Origin: Candidatus Krumholzibacteriia bacterium
GTDB taxonomy: Bacteria; Krumholzibacteriota; Krumholzibacteriia; LZORAL124-64-63
NCBI GenBank assembly: GCA_014859985.1
Contig: JACZKN010000570.1
Location: 1 to 10,463 of the forward strand
DNA: 10,463 bases
Direction of reading: 5' to 3'
The notes below the pieces were generated by a model, which was given only the letters and a program-made list of their open reading frames with translations, had not been told where the DNA came from and did not search any database. A program made the translations under genes and the position numbers. Of the stretch, positions 1-5,501 are shown piece after piece. Numbering within the stretch: position 1 is the stretch's first letter; each line of letters starts with the position of its first letter.

Positions 1-1
1 G

Positions 2-1765
2 CCGCGCGCGGTCCTGGGCATCCCCTTCCGCAAGGTGATGCGCTGGGGCGAACACGACCTGGAGTACCCGCGACCCCTGCAGTGGGTGGTCGCGCTGCTG
101 GGGGAGGCGGTCGTGCCCCTGGCGGTGGGCTACCTCGCCGCCGGGCGCGTCTCCCGCGGCCATCGGACCCTGGCCAGCGACCGGCCGGTGGCGATCCCGT
201 CGCCGGGAGCCTACGTCGAGACGCTGCGTGCCGCGGGCGTGGTGGTGGACCACCAGGAGCGGCGCCGCCTGATCGCCGCGGGCCACGCCGCCCTGGTGGC
301 GGGTTGGGACCCCCGGGCCAGGCTGCTGGAGGACGACGAACTGCTGACGGAGGTCGTGTTCCTCTGCGAGCACCCGACCCCGTTCCTGGGCGCCTACGCC
401 GACCGCTACGCCGAGCTGCCGCCCCAGGTGATCACCACGGCCCTGAAGGCCCACCAGCGCTACTTCAGCGTGGGCTGGCGCGACCAGGGCGGCCTGGCGA
501 CCCGCTTCGCCGCGGTGCGCGACGGGGGCCCGGACCACCTCCAGAACGTGGTGCGGGGCAACGAACGGGTGCTGCGGGCGCGGCTGGCCGACGCCCTCTT
601 CTACTGGACCTTCGACCAGAAGCGGAGCCCGGACGAGCGGGTAGCCCAGCTGGGTTCGGTCACCTGGCTGGAGGGTTTCGGTTCGGTGCTGGACAAGACC
701 CGCCGCCTCGGCAGCCTGGTCGACCTGCTGTGGCAGGGTGGCCTGGGCGACGGGCCGGCGCCTGCGGCCCTGGCCCGGGCGGCCGAGCTCTGCAAGAGCG
801 ACCTGGTGAGCGAGATGATCAAGGACGGCAAGGAGTTCACCAAGCTCGAGGGCTTCATCGGGGCGCGCTACGCCGAGCGGGCGGGGGAGGAACCGGCCGT
901 GTGCCGGGCCATCGAGCACCACTACGACCCGCGCTCGGCGGCCGGCGCGCTGCCGGCCGATCCGGTCAGCGCCGTGCTGTCGGTGGCCGACCGCCTGGAC
1001 ACGGTGGCCGGCTGCTGGCTGGCGGGCTTCGTCCCGACCGGGGCCAAGGATCCCTACGCCCTGCGGCGGCACGTGCTGGCGGTGGTGCGCATCCTGCTGG
1101 ACCGGAGCGCCCGGGTCGACCTGCGCGCGCTGCTGGCGGCGGCCCTGGCCCAGGTGGCCGGCTACGCCCCGCAGCGGGACCCGGACCAGGCCCTGCAGGA
1201 GATCGCCGCCTTCGTGGGCACGCGGCTCGAAGGCTGGTTCACCGAGACCCTGGGCTGCGAGCCCGAGCTGGTGCGGGCGGTGCTGCCGGTGCGCTGGGCC
1301 GATCCGGTGGACGCCCTGGCCTGGATCCGGGCCTTGGACGGCTACCGGGAGCGGGAGGATTTCCAGCAGCTGGCCACGGGTTTCAAGCGCTGCCGCAACA
1401 TCCTGAAGGGGGATCTGCTGCCGGTGACGGAACTGGACGCCTGCCGCCGGCGCTGGCGCGACGGGGGGCGCGGCGCCGCGGGCGAGGACCTGGCCGGGCT
1501 GCCCGAACCCGCCGAGGCGGCCCTGCGCACCCAGGTCGCCGCGGCGGTGGACCGGTTGACCGGGTCGGCCACCGGTGGCGACTACACCACCGTTTTTGAC
1601 ATCCTGTCGTCATTCGGGCCGGCGATCGATGCGTTCTTCGCGACCGTCCGGGTCAACTCGGAGGACGGGGGGCTGACGGCCCGGCGGCACGCCTTCCTGA
1701 GGGAAATCCACGGTCTTTTCGCAAGTTACGCGGATTTCGGTGCCATCGGGACCGCCGAATCCTGA
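2..1765 (+). CDS. glyS: Glycyl-tRNA synthetase beta subunit, 5'-truncated by window edge
   Basis: This is the tRNA-binding/accessory subunit of the heterotetrameric (alpha2beta2) class II glycyl-tRNA synthetase, which charges tRNA-Gly in the cytoplasm. The reading frame is open from base 2, giving 587 residues; the E. coli protein has 689, so roughly 100 N-terminal residues lie outside the window. The GTG at 35 and ATG at 38 are internal codons, because conserved sequence (GIPFRKVMRWGEHDLEYPRP, resembling E. coli IPKRMRWG...RP) runs through them. Other family blocks are visible: GNERVLRARLADALFYW (near nt 557-610), CKSDLVSEMIKDGKEFTKLE with GARYA (nt 791-880), AKDPYALRRHVLAVVRIL (nt 1043-1096) and, near the C-terminus, FKRCRNILKG (nt 1382-1411), which fits the DALR-like anticodon-binding region. 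The alpha subunit (glyQ) is not in the window; it often lies just upstream in other genomes. The gene ends with TGA and its own terminator, so it is probably not cotranscribed with the next gene. Confidence 0.96.
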   Translation, partial: PRAVLGIPFRKVMRWGEHDLEYPRPLQWVVALLGEAVVPLAVGYLAAGRVSRGHRTLASDRPVAIPSPGAYVETLRAAGVVVDHQERRRLIAAGHAALVAGWDPRARLLEDDELLTEVVFLCEHPTPFLGAYADRYAELPPQVITTALKAHQRYFSVGWRDQGGLATRFAAVRDGGPDHLQNVVRGNERVLRARLADALFYWTFDQKRSPDERVAQLGSVTWLEGFGSVLDKTRRLGSLVDLLWQGGLGDGPAPAALARAAELCKSDLVSEMIKDGKEFTKLEGFIGARYAERAGEEPAVCRAIEHHYDPRSAAGALPADPVSAVLSVADRLDTVAGCWLAGFVPTGAKDPYALRRHVLAVVRILLDRSARVDLRALLAAALAQVAGYAPQRDPDQALQEIAAFVGTRLEGWFTETLGCEPELVRAVLPVRWADPVDALAWIRALDGYREREDFQQLATGFKRCRNILKGDLLPVTELDACRRRWRDGGRGAAGEDLAGLPEPAEAALRTQVAAAVDRLTGSATGGDYTTVFDILSSFGPAIDAFFATVRVNSEDGGLTARRHAFLREIHGLFASYADFGAIGTAES

Positions 1766-1791
1766 GCCGCGCCGGCCGCGGCGGGGAAATC

Positions 1792-1832
1792 CGGGAAGGG
1801 GGCGGGGAAGCCCGCCCCCTTCCCGCTTTTTT
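1792..1832 (+). terminator. Intrinsic terminator of glyS
   Basis: A perfect 15-bp stem (1792-1806 paired with 1811-1825) closes on a GAAG tetraloop. One C and six T residues (1827-1832) follow. It begins 27 nt after the glyS stop codon, the expected position and form for a Rho-independent terminator on the + strand. Confidence 0.95.
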
Positions 1833-1843
1833 GCAAAACACTA

Positions 1844-1872
1844 TTGACGCCCGGGGGGCCTTCCGGTAATGT
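1844..1872 (+). promoter_or_regulatory. Sigma70-like promoter for the secreted-protein gene
   Basis: A -35 element TTGACG (1844-1849) and a -10-like TAATGT (1867-1872) are separated by 17 nt. The -35 matches consensus at five of six positions; the -10 keeps the key first T, A and last T. The promoter begins 12 nt after the glyS terminator T-tract and is preceded by an A-rich stretch. The predicted start near 1879 gives a leader of about 280 nt before the ATG at 2157. Confidence 0.68.
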
Positions 1873-1989
1873 CATCAAGCGACTCAAAGACAAAAGTTCC
1901 CTTCCCTTGAGGTGCGCTGTCTCTTCTTTCGCTCATTCTCGTTCGATCACTTGACGCTTTGTTCACTCGTCACCTTGGGTCTGCATCTG

Positions 1990-1997
1990 AAGGAGGT
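1990..1997 (+). promoter_or_regulatory. Consensus Shine-Dalgarno inside the leader
   Basis: AAGGAGGT is an almost full complement to the 3' end of 16S rRNA, stronger than any other ribosome binding site in the window, yet it lies 160 nt upstream of the real start at 2157. The only nearby start codon is GTG at 2009, 11 nt downstream. Confidence 0.45.
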
Positions 1998-2008
1998 CTC
2001 GCTCACCG

Positions 2009-2086
2009 GTGCAGGTACCACCAACCTGCGCGGATCGTTGCGGGAACTTTTTGTCGCCCAATGTGCTCTGCGTCGACGATGCCTGA
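2009..2086 (+). CDS. Possible 25-codon leader peptide (uORF)
   Basis: A GTG-started frame of 25 codons ending in TGA follows the consensus Shine-Dalgarno at 1990-1997. The predicted peptide starts MQVPPTCADRCGNF and ends LCVDDA, with three cysteines and no signal peptide or obvious run of a single amino acid that would point to classical amino-acid attenuation. The GTG sits in the base of an 8-bp hairpin (2009-2016 with 2024-2031), so its translation could depend on RNA folding. It resembles nothing I recognise and may be chance. The strong upstream ribosome binding site is the only reason to list it. Confidence 0.22.
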   Translation: MQVPPTCADRCGNFLSPNVLCVDDA

Positions 2087-2125
2087 ATCACATCAACCGA
2101 CGCAGCAATCGTTCGCCTGACCATG

Positions 2126-2151
2126 TGTTGACCAAGTCAACGATGGGGGGA
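2126..2151 (+). promoter_or_regulatory. Hairpin abutting the ribosome binding site
   Basis: GTTGAC (2127-2132) and GTCAAC (2136-2141) form a perfect 6-bp stem with a CAA loop, extended to 7 bp by a T-G pair (2126/2142). Two nucleotides later the purine-rich GGGGGGA (2145-2151) serves as the Shine-Dalgarno, 5 nt before ATG 2157. The hairpin is visible; any role in translation control or mRNA stability is inference. Confidence 0.45.
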
Positions 2152-2156
2152 AAAGC

Positions 2157-5100
2157 ATGAAGAGATTCACCATGTTCGCTTGTCTCGCGTTGGCGCTGGC
2201 CTTCGCCCTGAACTCCTTTGCGAGTGAGGCGGAGCTCCCGGTGCCCGTGCAATCCAACGGCAACGAGGTCCTGTACAGCACGGGTCCTGCGTTTGCCAAG
2301 GCCTCGCGCGATACCACCGTGCTGGTCGGACCCAGCGGCAGCGGTGCCCTGGTCCTCGGCACGTTCCAGGACAACGGCGGCAATCCCAACTGGAATGGCT
2401 GGACCCACTACGACGTCACCCAGCCGACGGAGATCCACTGGCAGGCCAGCACGTTCTACGCCGTGACCGGCACCTACTCGGCCTGGTGCGGCGCCGAATT
2501 CACGGCGTGCCCCGGCCAGCCCGACGGCTTCGGCTACGGCAACACCTGGAACGACATGCTCGAGTGGCGCGGCACCGTGGCCAACAACACCCTGGGCTGC
2601 TCGGTGACCGTGACGGCCAACGTCCGGCACGACTCCGAGGGCGGCTACGACTTCACGTGGCTGAGCCACGAGAAGTTCGATCAGGGCATCCTGGACGTCG
2701 CCTCGTGGGACGGCGCGGGCCTGGTGGCGGTCAACGAGACCTTCACCTACGCCCCCGGCGACTACATGGGCGCGGGCTCCAACGAGGTCGTCGTGATGTG
2801 GCGCTTCAGCTCGGACGGCGCGTGGTCGGACGAGGACTGCCTGTACCCGACGACGTCGGGCGCCTGCCAGGTCGATGACGTCGTCATCACCCTGACCAAC
2901 GGCACCGGCTACAGCCACGACTTCGAGGACGGCACCCTGGGCGCCTTCGAGATCCGGTTCCCGCAGGGCACCGGCGACTTCGCCAAGCTGTGGACGGGCC
3001 TCGAGGACCTCGATCCCTGCAACACCAACTACAGCTCCCAGGCGGCCTTCATCGACGACGGCATCGTGGTGCCCGGCACCGGCGGCTCGCCCTGCATTAG
3101 CTGGTGCTACGGCCCCTCGGGCTTCATCATCAACGTCACCGGCGGTCTGGCCGGCCTGGGCGGCGACGCGGGCGCGTACCTGTTCAACGCCATCGAGTCG
3201 CCCGTGTTCGCGTGGACCGACCCGACCCACGACGGTGCGGACCTCCTGTTCGACACGTACCGTCACTTGCCCCTGGCGACGGGCGCCTTCTACACCTGGG
3301 CGGTCCGCGGCGCAACCAGCGAGGCCGGCGTCGCCAGTGCCGGCTGGGCCGACCGCAACTTCGTGTACTACAGCAACAGCCCGGATTACCTGCGGACCTT
3401 CTTCCCCGTGGGCGACCTGCTCGCTGCCGGTCGCACGCACGCCCAGATCCAGCTCGCCGTCTACGAGCTCGGCTGGGCCTGGGGATACGTCAGCACCGAC
3501 GCCACCCCGGCACCCTACTTCGACAACGTCCGCTTCATCACCTACCCGGTGATCGGGCCGCAGTTCTCCGCGCGCGACATCGACCTGGCGCAGGACAACT
3601 TCCCGACCATCGGGCAGGTTGACTACCTGAACCTGGGCGACAACGACGTGCGCTTCGACATGGCCCGGAACATCTCGCTGCAGGCGCACCAGCTGAACGA
3701 CCCGGGCGATTCGATCATCTTCGACGCCAAGGTCGTGCGCGCCGGCGCCGTCATGGTCGGCCTGCCCCGCATGTACTACAAGGTGAAGGCGAACCCGGTG
3801 TTCGACGCCTACCGCAGCGGCTTCCCCCTCGAGGGCTACGTCGTTTGCGACAGCGCGAAGAACAACGTCGGCGCCTGGGTCATCAACAAGTACTTCGCGG
3901 ACCTGCCGGACGAGGACTTCCTCTACCCCGGCGACATCTTGCACTACTACTTCTGGGCCCAGGACGACGTGCTTGGTGACGTGCAGACGAACACCCTGCC
4001 GGCCGACACCACGGGCTTCAGCAACTTCGACCCGTACCAGCTGCCCGGCGTGGTCGGCACGTACCCGGATGCCTTCCGCGTGCGGGCGCTGCCGAGCGTG
4101 AAGGCGGACCTGACGCACCCCGCGGTGCTGTTCTGGAACGACTTCGCGACCCGCGGCGGCCAGCAGGAGTGGCACGGCGCCCTGGCCAACCTGGGCCTCG
4201 TGATGGGCGTGGACTACGACACGTACCTGACCCAGGGTCCGAGCTCGGGTGTCGGCAACGGCCTCGGCGGCCGCGCCACCCAGTTCCACCTGGACGGCTA
4301 CTCCGACATGCTGTACTCGGCCGGCGACCTGGGCTCCTACACCCTCGCCAACGGCGACTTCCAGGGCGATCCGTCGAAGGACGCCGAGCTGCTGGCCCTG
4401 TGGATGGGCCAGACCGACAAGGACATCTTCCTGACCGGTGACGGCCTGGCGTCCAACCTGCAGGCCAGCGGCAGTATCACCCAGAACTTCCTGGAAAACT
4501 TCATGGGCGTGAGCGTCACGAGCAACAACTTGCGTCCGCTCATCGGCACCCAGACGGCCCCGCGTGTCCTGGTCGAGGGCGGCAACCCCGTCTTCACCAG
4601 CGTCTCGAGCTGGATCGCCTACGGCGGCTGCGCCTTGATCAACCAGTTCGACGCGGTGACCACGGTCGGCGGCGCGCAGCGGATCGCCCAGTTCGCCAAC
4701 GCCAGCGGCGCTCCGGGCGGCTATGCCTACTCGGCGGCCACCCTGTACGACCTGGTCGGCGGCAACAGCGTGATCTCGATGCCCTACGACCTGCTCTACG
4801 TGTACACCGACGCCGACGAGGGCGCCAAGGCCGACGCCGCGCTGTCGGCCCGCGCGCGCCTGCTGCAGGACGTGCTGGTGTACTTCGGGATCTCCCCCAA
4901 CCCGGGCACGCGTACCGACGTCCCGGCGGCCGGGCAGTTCGCCGTGAAGGCCTACCCGAACCCGTTCAACCCGAAGACCACGATCGCCTACACGGTGCCC
5001 CGGACCGGCCAGGCGACGTTGAAGATCTTCAACGTCCGTGGCGAGCTGGTCAAGACCCTGGTCAACGGCCTCGTTGAGCAGGGCTCGGCCCAGATCGAGT

Positions 5101-5207
5101 GGGACGGCTCCGACAACGCCGGTGGCAAGGTCTCCTCTGGTGTGTACTTCTACGAGTTCCGCCAGGGCGAGAATGTCGCCAGCAGCAAGATGACCCTGCT
5201 GAAGTAG
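2157..5207 (+). CDS. Large secreted protein with FlgD-Ig/Por-type C-terminal sorting domain
   Basis: This is a 1016-residue exported protein of unknown function. Residues 1-22 form a signal peptide (basic MKR, hydrophobic ALALAFAL, likely cut after SFA). The mature N-terminal half is beta-rich and contains eight cysteines (111, 118, 148, 228, 237, 288, 313, 317), suiting disulfides outside the cytoplasm. Phrases such as SHDFEDGTLGAFEIRF (253-268) and PYFDNVRF (453-460) resemble carbohydrate-binding or LamG-like jelly-roll domains, but I cannot name a family. Residues ~650-800 (AVLFWNDF, then LGLVMGVDYDTY, then DIFLTGDGLA) look like an alternating alpha/beta, class I GATase-like segment. Residues ~928-1016 carry the C-terminal signature YPNPFNP, TTIAYTVP, LKIFNVRGELVKTL, WDGSDNAGG, SGVYFYEF and KMTLLK. 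This is the FlgD-Ig-like/Por secretion tail seen on cell-surface proteins of FCB-group phyla and often linked to type IX secretion. The start is set by the ribosome binding site at 2145-2151. The gene has its own promoter and terminator. Confidence 0.93.
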   Translation: MKRFTMFACLALALAFALNSFASEAELPVPVQSNGNEVLYSTGPAFAKASRDTTVLVGPSGSGALVLGTFQDNGGNPNWNGWTHYDVTQPTEIHWQASTFYAVTGTYSAWCGAEFTACPGQPDGFGYGNTWNDMLEWRGTVANNTLGCSVTVTANVRHDSEGGYDFTWLSHEKFDQGILDVASWDGAGLVAVNETFTYAPGDYMGAGSNEVVVMWRFSSDGAWSDEDCLYPTTSGACQVDDVVITLTNGTGYSHDFEDGTLGAFEIRFPQGTGDFAKLWTGLEDLDPCNTNYSSQAAFIDDGIVVPGTGGSPCISWCYGPSGFIINVTGGLAGLGGDAGAYLFNAIESPVFAWTDPTHDGADLLFDTYRHLPLATGAFYTWAVRGATSEAGVASAGWADRNFVYYSNSPDYLRTFFPVGDLLAAGRTHAQIQLAVYELGWAWGYVSTDATPAPYFDNVRFITYPVIGPQFSARDIDLAQDNFPTIGQVDYLNLGDNDVRFDMARNISLQAHQLNDPGDSIIFDAKVVRAGAVMVGLPRMYYKVKANPVFDAYRSGFPLEGYVVCDSAKNNVGAWVINKYFADLPDEDFLYPGDILHYYFWAQDDVLGDVQTNTLPADTTGFSNFDPYQLPGVVGTYPDAFRVRALPSVKADLTHPAVLFWNDFATRGGQQEWHGALANLGLVMGVDYDTYLTQGPSSGVGNGLGGRATQFHLDGYSDMLYSAGDLGSYTLANGDFQGDPSKDAELLALWMGQTDKDIFLTGDGLASNLQASGSITQNFLENFMGVSVTSNNLRPLIGTQTAPRVLVEGGNPVFTSVSSWIAYGGCALINQFDAVTTVGGAQRIAQFANASGAPGGYAYSAATLYDLVGGNSVISMPYDLLYVYTDADEGAKADAALSARARLLQDVLVYFGISPNPGTRTDVPAAGQFAVKAYPNPFNPKTTIAYTVPRTGQATLKIFNVRGELVKTLVNGLVEQGSAQIEWDGSDNAGGKVSSGVYFYEFRQGENVASSKMTLLK

Positions 5208-5230
5208 TCGCCTGCTTCGGTCGGATCGTC

Positions 5231-5264
5231 GGGGAGCGGCCCTCCGGGGCCGCTCCCCCTTTTT
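5231..5264 (+). terminator. Intrinsic terminator of the secreted-protein gene
   Basis: A perfect 12-bp GC-rich stem (5231-5242 with 5247-5258) encloses a TCCG loop closed by a C-G pair, i.e. an RNA tetraloop of the very stable UNCG type. One C and five T residues (5260-5264) follow. It starts 23 nt after the stop codon. Confidence 0.95.
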
Positions 5265-5316
5265 GCGGGGCCGGGCGGGGGCGCGGGCCGTCCGCCGGAA
5301 GTCGCGCCCGCCCCGC
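5265..5316 (+). other. Second imperfect GC-rich hairpin after the terminator
   Basis: Bases 5265-5277 can pair with 5305-5316 as 12 bp with one bulged C, directly after the T-tract of the preceding terminator. No T-run follows, so it is not a standard intrinsic terminator. In DNA this GC-rich, such pairing may arise by chance. Confidence 0.28.
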
Positions 5317-5335
5317 GGTTTCGGGGATCCCGTGG

Positions 5336-5365
5336 TTGACACCGGCGATCCCGGATCCCTATATT
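5336..5365 (+). promoter_or_regulatory. Strong sigma70-like promoter for the lipoprotein operon
   Basis: A perfect -35 TTGACA (5336-5341) and a near-consensus -10 TATATT (5360-5365) are separated by 18 nt. The AT-rich -10 stands out sharply from the very GC-rich surroundings. Predicted transcription starts near 5372, giving a leader of about 130 nt before the ATG at 5502. This is the best promoter match in the window. Confidence 0.8.
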
Positions 5366-5371
5366 TCAGAA

Positions 5372-5501
5372 GCTGAAAAGCCGACCGAACCCGCAGGCCG
5401 GGGCACAGGGCCCCGCACGGCCCGCCGCCGCCAGTCCCACCAAGGCGGCGGAGTGCGCAACCACTTGTCGCGATGACGCTTCCGAGGGGACGCTGACCAG
5501 C
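5372..5501 (+). promoter_or_regulatory. Structured GC-rich leader of the lipoprotein operon
   Basis: The leader contains two possible hairpins: GGGGC (5400-5404) with GCCCC (5410-5414) around a 5-nt loop, and CCGCCGCC (5425-5432) with GGCGGCGG (5444-5451) around an 11-nt loop. The ribosome binding site GAGGGGA (5484-5490) lies 11 nt before the ATG, slightly far. No known riboswitch core could be matched; a short GCACAGGGC string recalls the start of a c-di-GMP-I aptamer, but the rest of that consensus is absent. Confidence 0.4.

Larger units (their letters stand above)
1879..2156 (+). promoter_or_regulatory. Long 5' leader of the secreted-protein gene
   Basis: This untranslated stretch fills the gap between the promoter and the ATG at 2157. 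Its composition is much more balanced than the flanking genes (159 G+C in 300 nt over 1861-2160 by hand count, about 53%). It holds a weak 5-bp hairpin (TGACG 1952-1956 with CGTCA 1968-1972), a near-perfect internal Shine-Dalgarno (1990-1997), an 8-bp hairpin (2009-2016 with 2024-2031), the 8-base palindrome CGTCGACG (2071-2078) and a 7-bp hairpin just before the true ribosome binding site (2126-2142). I recognise no known riboswitch class. An 82-codon frame (1912-2160) also crosses it, but its codon use (TCA, TTG, CGA) is unlike the neighbouring genes. Confidence 0.5.

Noticed and set aside
82..1599. 505-codon + strand frame inside glyS
   Set aside because: It is a frame-shifted Gly/Arg/Pro-rich shadow of a clearly conserved glyS reading frame.
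1951..1979. A second TTGACG in the leader as a possible extra promoter
   Set aside because: No acceptable -10 element lies 16-18 nt downstream of it.
1912..2160. 82-codon frame overlapping the secreted-protein start by ATGA
   Set aside because: The 4-base stop/start overlap is attractive, but there is no good Shine-Dalgarno at 1912, codon use is unlike the neighbouring genes (TCA, TTG, CGA), and the product is an Arg/Leu/Cys-rich mixture with no domain character.
5403..5411. GCACAGGGC resembling the start of a c-di-GMP-I riboswitch
   Set aside because: The following conserved parts of that aptamer (AAACC, the GAAA-capped stem, GGGACGCAAAGCC) are absent.
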